The notes beneath the pieces were generated by a model that worked only from the letters and a program-made list of their open reading frames with translations, had not been told where the DNA came from and did no database searches. Below are positions 19,612 to 28,032 of a stretch of DNA of 64,000 bases, piece by piece. Both the position numbers and the translations under genes were made by a program. The stretch lies in NCBI RefSeq assembly GCF_000384655.1, contig NZ_ARQI01000122.1:19587-83586 (forward strand), given 5' to 3'. The stretch comes from Brachyspira innocens ATCC 29796 (lineage in GTDB: Bacteria; Spirochaetota; Brachyspiria; Brachyspirales; Brachyspiraceae). How positions within the stretch are numbered: position 1 is the first letter of the stretch; each line of letters begins with the position of its first letter.

Positions 19612-20205
19612 TTATTTATGCTCCTGCCATTTACACTCTGTTATATACATATCACTAAATACCGCCTTAAAATATGACTCTTCTGGACTGCATGCATATA
19701 TTCCGAAACTTATTTCATCATCTGCTTTAAATAAATGAAATATTCTCATCTGTTTAAAATTTTCTCCGTCTTCGCTGTATTCTATTAAAAAATCGCTTTC
19801 CCTTCTGCTTAATCTATAATGCATCTCTTTTATAGAAGCCGATATATCCTGAGTAGCCCAGTCAGAATATCCATTATTTGTAACAACACTACCCAAACGC
19901 TGATAATTTTCATTTTCGTATTCTATAGAAGCCTTAAACCAATTTTCACTGTCTATATAAATAGCAACTCCGCATTGGTCAAAACGGCATTTACTTTCAA
20001 ATACAGTTTTTACTGTGAAAGAAAAATATTTATCTTTTGTCTTTGTCTGAAGTATTGGGGCATTGTCATTTCTAAAACCATAATATGTTCTCTGCCATAA
20101 GTCGGTATTAGGTTCCGTATATATTTCTATTTTTTTATCATCTATAATAACATTTTTAGGTTTTCTAATCCAAAATAGTTCTTCTTTTAAAAATTCCTTA
20201 TACAT
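19612..20205 (-). CDS. DUF1349 concanavalin-like protein
   Basis: A 197-residue protein with the DUF1349 fold, a lectin-like beta sandwich. Typical blocks are ELFWIRKPKNVIIDD near the start, YTEPNTDLWQRTYYGFRNDN, CRFDQCGVAIYIDSENWFKA and SVVTNNGYSDWATQDI in the middle, and a closing FGIYACSPEESYFKAVFSD. Relatives are annotated loosely as enolase-regulating or carbohydrate-binding, without firm biochemistry. There is no signal peptide. It is transcribed alone from a promoter at 20242-20270. dnaX lies downstream on the same strand but has its own promoter. Confidence 0.85.
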   Translation of the reverse strand: MYKEFLKEELFWIRKPKNVIIDDKKIEIYTEPNTDLWQRTYYGFRNDNAPILQTKTKDKYFSFTVKTVFESKCRFDQCGVAIYIDSENWFKASIEYENENYQRLGSVVTNNGYSDWATQDISASIKEMHYRLSRRESDFLIEYSEDGENFKQMRIFHLFKADDEISFGIYACSPEESYFKAVFSDMYITECKWQEHK

Positions 20206-20241
20206 ACTTTCCTCTAATAAAAAAAAATAAAATACATATCA

Positions 20242-20270
20242 ATTATACATCTTATTTGGTATCAATTCAA
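20242..20270 (-). promoter_or_regulatory. Sigma70-like promoter of the DUF1349 gene
   Basis: On the minus strand, TTGAAT (20265-20270), a 17-base spacer and a perfect TATAAT (20242-20247). Confidence 0.6.
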
Positions 20271-20419
20271 TAATTAATAATAATCAAATATTTTTTATAT
20301 TTAGTATTGACTAAATATATATAAATTTATATAATAAGTAAGGATTAGTTTTATTATTAGATAATCGGCTTTTCATATAAAATTGCAATCACCAAAATGC
20401 AAAGGCGGTATTTAACAGT

Positions 20420-20836
20420 ATGGAAAACTCATATAAAGATATGTATGACAATATCTTAAATAACTATGAAGAATACCTAAAAGTTGTTGATATATGTCAT
20501 AATCTCTCCTCAATTAGAATTAATAATCTTATTAAAACTTTCGGCGGAAATAATTATGAAAATGAATGTTTTTATAAAGAAATAAAAAATGATAATATAT
20601 CATATGCTATTGATATATACTGTGATAAAATAGATTCTACTTCTTTAATACTTCATTCAAGCAAAGGTTCTGATGATTTGGAGAGAATACTTTCAGAAAA
20701 TGAATGTATGTATGGTTTTTCTAAGTCTGAAGATGAAGATACATTATACAGAAAATTTGCGTTTCCTAAAGATGAAAAAAAACTATTATATATAACAGAA
20801 AAAATAATAGATTTATTTAAAAAAGAAATTGAATAA
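20420..20836 (+). CDS. Hypothetical protein
   Basis: A 138-residue acidic protein that I do not recognise. The N-terminal half is helical (YKDMYDNILNNYEEYLKVVD), with a short Gly-containing turn IKTFGGNNYENE. A middle strand pair reads ISYAIDIYCDKIDSTSLILH, and a basic helix ends the protein. There is no signal peptide or membrane segment and no Cys cluster. No strong ribosome site is visible (an AGGCGG lies about 15 bases upstream). Codon use matches its surroundings. It lies immediately left of the accessory operon, separated by a hairpin and the first terminator copy, and is transcribed towards it. Confidence 0.6.
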   Translation: MENSYKDMYDNILNNYEEYLKVVDICHNLSSIRINNLIKTFGGNNYENECFYKEIKNDNISYAIDIYCDKIDSTSLILHSSKGSDDLERILSENECMYGFSKSEDEDTLYRKFAFPKDEKKLLYITEKIIDLFKKEIE

Positions 20837-20900
20837 TATTATTTAGTTTTTAAGTATTGTGTTTTATATATACTTGCTTCATAATATTAATTGTTTTAAC

Positions 20901-20942
20901 TTTATAGCTGGGATTTTTTATAATAAAAGTCTCGGCTATAAA
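20901..20942 (+). terminator. Probable hairpin terminator
   Basis: Arms TTTATAGC (20901-20908) and GCTATAAA (20935-20942) enclose a weaker wobble-paired inner stem. It is followed by TTTATTTT and lies 65 bases after the hypothetical gene. Confidence 0.45.
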
Positions 20943-21018
20943 TTTATTTTGCCTGCATATAATTAGTTTAATTTAATACTTACTTTAAGATTTATTTTAA
21001 TAAAATATAGAGCAAATA

Positions 21019-21056
21019 AAAAAATCCGTAAGAGTAATTATTACTCCTATGGATTT
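21019..21056 (-). terminator. Terminator of the accessory operon, copy of the one at 31389
   Basis: A near-perfect palindrome (arms of about 17 bases around one central T). On the minus strand a run of T follows it. It ends the operon whose last gene stops at 21072. It matches 31389-31426 at 37 of 38 positions; the only change is a T for a C in the right arm. Confidence 0.85.
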
Positions 21057-21071
21057 TATAAAACAAATTAA

Positions 21072-21374
21072 TTATTTAGAAAAATCTTCATAATATTTAT
21101 CTAATAATTTTTCATCTTCTTTAATACCATATTGAGTATTTTTAATGTATTCATCATAATATTTTTCTAAAAACTTTAACGCCTTTTCATTAACCATTTT
21201 CTCATTTAAAGAAATACTGGAATCAATGCCTATATCTAGTATTTCTTTTCCATCAGCACTTAGCAAATTATTTTTTTCAAGCCATTTAAAAATAAATTTA
21301 AAATGTTCAATAACATTCTTTTGATTAGCAGCATTATCTATATGCCATAATGCTTTATCAATAATTTTTGCCAT
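21072..21374 (-). CDS. Putative immunity protein
   Basis: A 100-residue, mostly helical, charged protein. It has no signal peptide, no membrane segment and no recognisable family. It starts two bases after the putative nuclease gene with a good GGAGAG box and is the last gene of the operon. A small acidic protein directly downstream of a toxin-like gene is the usual arrangement for an immunity protein in polymorphic toxin systems. That is the only basis for the name, so the function is inference. Sequence features are KIIDKALWHIDNAANQKN near the start and a C-terminal Lys/Asp/Tyr-rich helix (YYDEYIKNTQYGIKEDEKLL). Confidence 0.55.
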   Translation of the reverse strand: MAKIIDKALWHIDNAANQKNVIEHFKFIFKWLEKNNLLSADGKEILDIGIDSSISLNEKMVNEKALKFLEKYYDEYIKNTQYGIKEDEKLLDKYYEDFSK

Positions 21375-21376
21375 AA

Positions 21377-21880
21377 TTAATCTCTCCTTTCTATTCTAGT
21401 TTGTACATCTTTTGGAATTTCTATTAAATCTCCATTAGAATCTTTTATATAATTTCCTCCTTTTTCTCTAATCCTCTCTTCTTTAGCCAACTGATCAGTT
21501 TTATCTGCTGTTTGTGAAGTAACCTCAATAGAATCAACAGCTTTACCATCTTTTGTAACAACAAAATCTATTCTTCTTGCTTCACCTGTTTTATCATCTT
21601 TTACAATATTACCATCTTTATCTCTTAGATAAGCCTCTGATTCTATTTTATATCCTTCACTTTCAGGATATTTCTCTTTCAATTCATTTTCAACTTCATT
21701 TTCTCTACGAAGACCTTCTGCTTTGTTTTCTATAATGTTCTCATTAAACTTTTCAAATTTAGGAGTAAAATCCCTATTATTTCCTCCATAAACTTCATTT
21801 TTATTCCCAAAATTTGGAGTTAAATCTTTAGTACTATTTGAAAAATTATTATTTAAATTTTCAGAATTTTTTTCAATCAT
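21377..21880 (-). CDS. Putative nuclease toxin (restriction-endonuclease-like fold)
   Basis: A 167-residue protein in two parts. Residues 1-50 are Asn/Phe-rich and low in complexity, with two TPNF/TPKF-type repeats (KDLTPNFGNK and RDFTPKFEKF). Residues 55-165 look like a nuclease domain: a helix with Glu60 (GLRRENEVENEL), a beta hairpin YLRDKDGNIV, then RRIDFVVT with Asp105 and DSIEVTSQTADKTDQLAKE with Glu119 and Lys127, and a GGNYI turn. This order (Glu, Asp, Glu-x-Thr/Lys) resembles the PD-(D/E)xK toxin tips of contact-dependent and polymorphic toxins. It overlaps the ATPase gene by ATGA, and its AAAGGAGG box lies inside that gene. Toxicity is inferred, not shown. Confidence 0.55.
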   Translation of the reverse strand: MIEKNSENLNNNFSNSTKDLTPNFGNKNEVYGGNNRDFTPKFEKFNENIIENKAEGLRRENEVENELKEKYPESEGYKIESEAYLRDKDGNIVKDDKTGEARRIDFVVTKDGKAVDSIEVTSQTADKTDQLAKEERIREKGGNYIKDSNGDLIEIPKDVQTRIERRD

Positions 21881-24800
21881 AATATACCTCCTTTATGAAA
21901 TTTCTCAACCCAATTATTATATGCATCTATTCTAAAAAAACCTATAAAACTAGCATGTATTAGCATTAAATTCATAGCCTCTAAAGCATATTTACTATCA
22001 AGTTCATTATTCATATTTGTAATATCTCTAAAAATATTATTATGCCAAATTTCAAAATCTGTATAAACTTTATTAGATGCCAATAAATCAGCACCATTTA
22101 GTATATCATATACAGCCAATGAGAGTTTTGACTTATCAGTATTTTCATTACTTAATATTTCTCTTATATTAATTTTGGCAGATTCAGCTATATTAATATC
22201 ATCTAAAGAATCAATAATATTCTTATCAATATTCTCATTAAATGATTTTTGTACTAAACACTTGAGTATATTACCCTTAGTAGATTTATTTTCTATAAAG
22301 TTTTTATCTTCTCTTTTATATGATTTTCCATCTTCGATAACATTATAATAACCAACCTTACACAAAACACTATCAGTCCAATTATTCTGATAAACTGCTG
22401 CAACTCCTGTATGAAGTCTGGATAATTCATCTATCTTATCCTCATCTAAGCCAGCCGCTTTTCCTACAGCTTCCCTATCTGAATACTCGGGAAGTCTTAG
22501 AATAATTTTCGTATTAGTATTTCTTATGGCTGACATATCCACTGCTGAAGGTGATTGATCCGATATAATAAAACCTTCTCCATAAGTACGCATTTCAGCA
22601 ATAGAGTTTGAAAGCATCTCAACTGATTTTCCTACTAAATTGGCACTTTCACTTACCTGCTCAGTAGAAGTTCTTTTTAATATATTATGAGCTTCTTCTA
22701 ATATGGTAACATGTTTTAATTCTTGATTCATTTTTTGAGATGATGTTCTGTATTCAGAAAGCTTCATTATAAGTATACCCATTATCATTGATTTAGTTTC
22801 TAATGAACCTATTCTACTTAAATCAACTATAGCATTTTCATCAAACAATATTTCATTTTCTATTTCTTTAGACGAAAATATTCTTCCTATTATACCATTA
22901 GTAAGAGATTTTACCCTTGTAACCAATGAGCCTGTATAATTACTTTTTACTTCCTGAGAATAATCAGAAGAGTCTATAACATTTTTTAAATTATTCAAAA
23001 CATCTATAAAATTAGGAAATATATTGTTTCCATATTTATTAACAGATGTATCTAAATCCCAGCCCGTATCAATATAAGATTTTTCAACAGCTTCTTTTAA
23101 AACAGCAGGCATAGCAGCATACATAGGCCAGCAAACATTGAATATATCTATAAGTCTGTCAATATGTTCAAGTACATGTATACTTTCATGAAAACTAAAA
23201 GGATTAATTCTTAAAAGCTCAGTATAGTATGGATTAGTACCAAATACATGAACATCATTTCTATGACCAAATACATTTTTATATTCACCCTTAGCAGGCT
23301 CTATTACAAGAAATTTAACATTTTTAGCATAAAATCCTTCTATGATTTTATAAACAGCATTACTTTTTCCTGCTCCTGTTGAACCTGTTATGAATGTATG
23401 CGAAGCTAAACTTTTCACATTAAGATTAACTTCTGTATTTTCTTCTTCTCCCAAATGAAATACTTTTCCTAAATTGATGCTGTTGGAATTATCTATATTG
23501 TCATAAGAAACTATTTCTCTAGCAAAAGGAGTATATTTAATAACGGGAACGCCAGCAACACTTTTTTGAGGAAGCCCAGCCTGTATAGCCATTTCAAGAC
23601 TGCTAACTGTAACAGCAGGAGAAATTAAAGGCAAATCATCTGTAAGCTTAAAAAGAGGATGATGCATCTTTGCTACATAGTTCAAAACCTCTTTTTTATT
23701 AGTATTATCATTATTCCATAAATTAATTGCTCCTGTTTCAACAGAAGAACCCTCACCTCTTACTAAAGACTGATACATACTTGAAACAACTCTGTTAGTC
23801 TGAGCATTTCCAGTGATAAAATAAGCAGAACTTTTCCAAACACCCACATCTTCGCATTCATTAAGACGCTCTAATTGTTTGTCTATCTCTGCTAATATAT
23901 TAGTTATCATCTTATTTTCAGAAGTAATTTGTAAAGTTTTACCAGAGCCTATAGTTTTTGTAGTGCCTTCTGAAGTAGAAGAACTTGTAGTGTCAGTATC
24001 GCTATGTCCTGTAGTATCAGATTTAGATTTTCCAAAAGACTGTGCTAATCCAAAATTCAAAGCACCAAATAAACCCGCACTTAATCCGCCTGATAAAAAA
24101 GTACTAGCAGAAACAATATAAGATATACCGGCACTAACACCTGCACTAATAAAAGCCCCTACATTACCTCCAATAGAAGTACCTGCAGAAAAAGTTGTTG
24201 TTCTTGATTTAGTTTCTGTATGAGATACACTTTCTGATACAGAATGAGAAATACCCTCTGTAAGAGTTTTTGTTACAGCATCGCTTTCATTGCTTGAAAA
24301 ACTTAATTGTGTTGTTCTAAAAGGAGATAATTGACTGTAAATACTTTCATAACCATTTCTTATAATCGATATTTCATTAGGGCTTACAGGATCGGATATA
24401 ATAATAACAGAATATTTTTCCCCTTTCATCGCATCTATGAGCTTTTCTATACCTTGAGCAAAATCATTTTTTCCGTCTTCATAATCGCTCTTTTTTACTC
24501 CTGCAATAGATGAACATGAAGAAATTATTTTATTATCCCCGTAATATTTATCAGTTAATTCTTTTATCCTAGTATTGTCAAGATTTTCTATATCACTTCC
24601 AAAGAAATTACCTTTTATAGATCTTTCTAATACTTTGCTTGAACTTGATAAAGTTTTTTCAAATGATTTTACCCCAATATAAAAATCTGTTTTCTCACCA
24701 TCACTTTCTATAATAGTAATAACAGATGAATTTGTATTATAAATAGAATGAAATACCGAAGATAATTTTACTTGATTATTTTCTTTATTTTCAAACACAA

Positions 24801-25005
24801 TGCTGTTAATTTTATAAAATCTTAAATATTCTCCTGCTTCTTTTCTGCTTATATTGTTATCCAAAGGAACAACATTTAAAGCTGTTAAATTAGGCAAATA
24901 CTTTTTCATTACAACGGTATCAACCTTTGCTAAAGCCTCTATAAGCTCTGTTTGATTTCTATTATCAAGCATCTCTGTTTTATTTTGAGTTATTATATCA
25001 GACAT
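21877..25005 (-). CDS. Large HerA/DUF87-type ATPase
   Basis: A 1042-residue P-loop ATPase. Walker A is ITGSTGAGKSNAVYKI near residues 539-553, followed by the HerA/VirB4-style FLVIEPAKGEYKNVF. Walker B is HVTILEEAHNIL near 766, and RTYGEGFIISDQSPSAVD and LRLPEYSDREAVGKAAGL complete the DUF87 pattern. HerA-like enzymes are hexameric pumps of DNA or, in secretion systems, of protein. The first 500 residues are unusual. They include a Ser/Thr-rich stretch at about 250-270 and 325-350 that encloses a Gly/Ala/Ser hydrophobic segment (about 270-325), which could insert in a membrane. It starts two bases after the 58-residue gene and overlaps the toxin gene by ATGA. It is probably the motor of the operon. 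Confidence 0.82.
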   Translation of the reverse strand: MSDIITQNKTEMLDNRNQTELIEALAKVDTVVMKKYLPNLTALNVVPLDNNISRKEAGEYLRFYKINSIVFENKENNQVKLSSVFHSIYNTNSSVITIIESDGEKTDFYIGVKSFEKTLSSSSKVLERSIKGNFFGSDIENLDNTRIKELTDKYYGDNKIISSCSSIAGVKKSDYEDGKNDFAQGIEKLIDAMKGEKYSVIIISDPVSPNEISIIRNGYESIYSQLSPFRTTQLSFSSNESDAVTKTLTEGISHSVSESVSHTETKSRTTTFSAGTSIGGNVGAFISAGVSAGISYIVSASTFLSGGLSAGLFGALNFGLAQSFGKSKSDTTGHSDTDTTSSSTSEGTTKTIGSGKTLQITSENKMITNILAEIDKQLERLNECEDVGVWKSSAYFITGNAQTNRVVSSMYQSLVRGEGSSVETGAINLWNNDNTNKKEVLNYVAKMHHPLFKLTDDLPLISPAVTVSSLEMAIQAGLPQKSVAGVPVIKYTPFAREIVSYDNIDNSNSINLGKVFHLGEEENTEVNLNVKSLASHTFITGSTGAGKSNAVYKIIEGFYAKNVKFLVIEPAKGEYKNVFGHRNDVHVFGTNPYYTELLRINPFSFHESIHVLEHIDRLIDIFNVCWPMYAAMPAVLKEAVEKSYIDTGWDLDTSVNKYGNNIFPNFIDVLNNLKNVIDSSDYSQEVKSNYTGSLVTRVKSLTNGIIGRIFSSKEIENEILFDENAIVDLSRIGSLETKSMIMGILIMKLSEYRTSSQKMNQELKHVTILEEAHNILKRTSTEQVSESANLVGKSVEMLSNSIAEMRTYGEGFIISDQSPSAVDMSAIRNTNTKIILRLPEYSDREAVGKAAGLDEDKIDELSRLHTGVAAVYQNNWTDSVLCKVGYYNVIEDGKSYKREDKNFIENKSTKGNILKCLVQKSFNENIDKNIIDSLDDINIAESAKINIREILSNENTDKSKLSLAVYDILNGADLLASNKVYTDFEIWHNNIFRDITNMNNELDSKYALEAMNLMLIHASFIGFFRIDAYNNWVEKFHKGGIL

Positions 25006-25007
25006 TA

Positions 25008-25184
25008 TTAATCCTTTTTACTAAAACTATTTTTGCGGATTTCATTCACCTCATGAATATATTTTCCTGTGGCTTTAACAAACCCTTTTCCAAATTCTTC
25101 AAGCCCTTCAAAAAAATCACCAAATGAATTGAAAACATTTTCTACTGCCGACTTTCCTTTTTTCTCATAATCTTCCCTATTCAT
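25008..25184 (-). CDS. Small 58-residue protein
   Basis: A short gene that starts with the ATG at 25184, overlapping the stop of the tail-anchored gene as ATGA, and ends at 25008, two bases before the ATPase gene. The product is 58 residues, amphipathic and charged: MNREDYEKKGKSAVENVFNS, then an aromatic Gly-rich middle (FGDFFEGLEEFGKGF) and a basic end. The tight coupling on both sides argues that it is translated. The Phe/Gly periodicity could form a membrane-surface helix. No family is recognised. Confidence 0.6.
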   Translation of the reverse strand: MNREDYEKKGKSAVENVFNSFGDFFEGLEEFGKGFVKATGKYIHEVNEIRKNSFSKKD

Positions 25185-25615
25185 TTTCCAGCGGCTATTG
25201 CTATAATTATACCTATCACCACTACCGCCCCCACTGCTATAGCGATAGGACTTATCTTTGGGGACTCGGTGCTTCCCTCTGTATTTTTATATGATGAAGT
25301 TCTAGGAGGATAAAGTTTTGCACTCATTTTTTTTAATTGTCTTACTTTTTCCATAGTGAATTCATTTCTTAAACTTACAGCCAATTCTGTCCAATAGCTT
25401 TCAGTCCATTCGCTTTCAGGCTTAAATGTCTCGCCTTTATCTGCTGATATAAATTCAGGAACTCTTTCTTTAGCATAATTTAATATATTATCAAAATTAT
25501 CTATAGAAAAAGATCTGTCTGTATTTAATGCTATATACAATGCATTCTTTATTCCTTCTACATCCCTTTTTGCTATAAATTCATTTAAAGTATCACTAGG
25601 TTTAAAATTACTCAT
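25181..25615 (-). CDS. Tail-anchored membrane protein
   Basis: A 144-residue protein with a soluble helical N-terminal domain (residues 1-105: FKPSDTLNEFIAKRDVEGIK, then ALYIALNTDRSFSIDNFDNI and a helix KVRQLKKMSAKLYPP). A Ser/Thr linker follows, then one C-terminal transmembrane helix (about 124-142, IAIAVGAVVVIGIIIAIAAGK read in part). This is a typical tail-anchored layout that places the soluble domain in the cytoplasm. A GGAGG box precedes the start. It follows the large dynamin by 20 bases and overlaps the next small gene by ATGA. It could recruit the dynamins or the ATPase to the membrane; that is inference. Confidence 0.65.
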   Translation of the reverse strand: MSNFKPSDTLNEFIAKRDVEGIKNALYIALNTDRSFSIDNFDNILNYAKERVPEFISADKGETFKPESEWTESYWTELAVSLRNEFTMEKVRQLKKMSAKLYPPRTSSYKNTEGSTESPKISPIAIAVGAVVVIGIIIAIAAGK

Positions 25616-25635
25616 ATTTATTTCCTCCTTAATTT

Positions 25636-28032
25636 TTATAATTCTATTACAGAATTTAATTTATTAATAAAATATTCAAGCCATAATTTATTCTTCTTGT
25701 TTTCAGCTATAAATTTTTCTACCTGTTCCTTTGAAGAAGTCATATTTTTCAAGGAATTTATCTTATTTGAAACTACAATTTCAAGCTCATCAATCTGAGA
25801 TAAAAACTTTTCCTTTATTCCTTTTATAAGTTCTTCATTTGCATATTTCTCTATTCTAACACATTCTTTCTGTACATTATCAAATATTTTTGTTAATATA
25901 TCATTATTATACTCTAATATATCAAATTTATCAGTAATATTTATATTAATAAAAGGAATTATACCAAATTTTTTGAAACTTACACCCTTGCCTTTGATAT
26001 GCTTATCCATACCAGAACGAATATCATTAATTGAAGAATCAAATAAATCATTAAACTGGAAATCAGATTTATCTCTTTCAAATCCATCTATATCGATTTC
26101 TTCTAATAAAGAATTTATTTCTTTTCTGTATTCATCTATCATAGTATTTGAAAATTCTATTATATCAGAATATATTTGAGATTCAATTTCTGCAGAAAAA
26201 CTTATTAATATCTCTTTTACTATTTCTTCAAATCTTCTTATATATTCTTCCCCTTTTGACTTACTTACAATATATGGATCATTATTTCCTGCCAAAGCCC
26301 CAAAAATACCGCCTATACCTAATGCTGCTCCCACTACTGCTAATGGAGCAAAGGCAAGTGCAGCAGGTATAGCAGCTAAAGCCGGTATGGCAGCTGCTGC
26401 TTTAGCTAAAGTAGGTAAAGGTTTACCAACAATAGATTCAACAATATAATTAACTTCATTATACAATCTATCTCCAACATCTCCAACTATTATATTTAGT
26501 TCATTATCTATTTTTTTAGATATATCAAGTTCCTCTATCCTTTTTTTATATTCTTTTCCTCTATTGCCGTCTGCTATCTGCTTATTTATATATGCTATTT
26601 TTTCATTAAACTCTTTAAGTTTAGCCTCATTACCTGAAAGAGCATCAGCAATATTATTTTCCATATTTCTTTCTTTAATATAACCAATAAAAGTATTTAC
26701 ACCTTTTGTTATTTTCTCAGCCATTGCATACTTTTCCAAATAATCATTTATAGCAATCTCTACTGCAGGTATGCCTGAATGAACTAGTAAAGTATCAAGC
26801 TCATCTTCTGCATTGTTTAACATTGCATTTATTTTATCATGTCCGCTCTTTGAAAGTGATGCATATTTGGAAAGATGAAGTTCATCAAACTTTTCAAATA
26901 ATGATTTTATAGTTTCAAAATCCCCTTCTTGTTTTATGCTAAGTTTATCATTCTTTTTTTTAAGTTTTGTAATCAAAGCTGCCTGAGCCGATACTAAATA
27001 TATATTAGGTTTTTCTATTCTGTGTGATTTTAAATATGAAACAACATCATTATATACTTCTTTGATAGAATCTCCAGCTTCTAAATCAAATGTATCTAAT
27101 TTATTTACTACAAATAAAAATCTGTCTTTGGCCTGTTTGCCTGCCTTCTCCATTGCTTTTGAAACTGAAGATAAAAGCAAATTATCATCATTAGTAGAAA
27201 GCTGCGTAGCATTAAGTACATATAATACTAAAGGCTCTGATTCATTTATAACTTTATATGTTTTTTCTTTATGTCTTTCATCTCTTGAATTATTTGGTCC
27301 TGGTGTATCAAGTAAAACAAGCTCCAAATTATGAGATGATACAAATGGAATATCTGTTTTTATATCTATATATGAAACTTTTTCATTATCATTAAACTCT
27401 CTCATATCTTTTACTGTAACATTAGAAACTTCATCAATTACAATATTTTCATTGGCATCTCTACATATAACAGAAGTACCTTCCATACCGTCTACATCTC
27501 TAATTCTTGCTATTGTAGCAGTACAAGCCTTATTTTTTGAAGGCATTAATTCTCTGCCTAAAAATGAATTTAAAAGTGTGGATTTTCCGCTGCTCATAGT
27601 GGCTATTACAGCAAGTTCAAATTCCTTTCCTATAGCTTCATTGAACTGCTCAGTAACTTTTTCTTCTTTTAATTCTTCAAAAGGACTAGTAGTTATCATG
27701 TAGCCAAATAGTTCTTTTAACTCTTTTAATCTGTCATCTACAGAACGCACTTGTTGATGTACTATAGTAATATTTGTATTATTAACTTTATTAAAATTAT
27801 CAACCTCAAGCTGTAAATCCTCATAATCAAGTACAGTACCTTTAAAAGTTAAATTAAAGTTATCATTTATATTTTCATAAAGTATGGTAATTAATTGATC
27901 AAGCCAAAACTGAAGTCTTTTTCTGCTGTTTATATATTCATAAATTTTAGACTCAGTATCAAACTTTTCTCCGTCTTCTTTTACTATAAACTCTAATGTG
28001 AAAGGATTATATTCTATATATATTTCTTTCAT
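25636..28032 (-). CDS. Dynamin-like GTPase with membrane paddle
   Basis: A 798-residue bacterial dynamin-like protein. GTPase motifs: G1 IATMSSGKST near 143-152, G2 Thr in KACTATI (about 168-174), G3 DTPG at 242-245 and G4 NKLD at 310-313. Helical trunk regions flank a long Ala/Pro-rich hydrophobic hairpin (about 540-582, for example AAIPALAAIPAALAFAPLAV), the expected membrane-inserting paddle. A C-terminal coiled-coil returns to the neck. Such proteins remodel, fuse or tubulate membranes. The gene starts within a TAATG overlap with the preceding GTPase gene. Its first 475 residues are nearly the same as those of the paddle-less copy at 29692-31302. Confidence 0.88.
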   Translation of the reverse strand: MKEIYIEYNPFTLEFIVKEDGEKFDTESKIYEYINSRKRLQFWLDQLITILYENINDNFNLTFKGTVLDYEDLQLEVDNFNKVNNTNITIVHQQVRSVDDRLKELKELFGYMITTSPFEELKEEKVTEQFNEAIGKEFELAVIATMSSGKSTLLNSFLGRELMPSKNKACTATIARIRDVDGMEGTSVICRDANENIVIDEVSNVTVKDMREFNDNEKVSYIDIKTDIPFVSSHNLELVLLDTPGPNNSRDERHKEKTYKVINESEPLVLYVLNATQLSTNDDNLLLSSVSKAMEKAGKQAKDRFLFVVNKLDTFDLEAGDSIKEVYNDVVSYLKSHRIEKPNIYLVSAQAALITKLKKKNDKLSIKQEGDFETIKSLFEKFDELHLSKYASLSKSGHDKINAMLNNAEDELDTLLVHSGIPAVEIAINDYLEKYAMAEKITKGVNTFIGYIKERNMENNIADALSGNEAKLKEFNEKIAYINKQIADGNRGKEYKKRIEELDISKKIDNELNIIVGDVGDRLYNEVNYIVESIVGKPLPTLAKAAAAIPALAAIPAALAFAPLAVVGAALGIGGIFGALAGNNDPYIVSKSKGEEYIRRFEEIVKEILISFSAEIESQIYSDIIEFSNTMIDEYRKEINSLLEEIDIDGFERDKSDFQFNDLFDSSINDIRSGMDKHIKGKGVSFKKFGIIPFININITDKFDILEYNNDILTKIFDNVQKECVRIEKYANEELIKGIKEKFLSQIDELEIVVSNKINSLKNMTSSKEQVEKFIAENKKNKLWLEYFINKLNSVIEL

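Noticed and set aside
26148..26372. A plus-strand reading frame opposite the dynamin paddle
   Set aside because: It is antisense to a strongly supported coding region, has no ribosome site and its composition mirrors the opposite strand.
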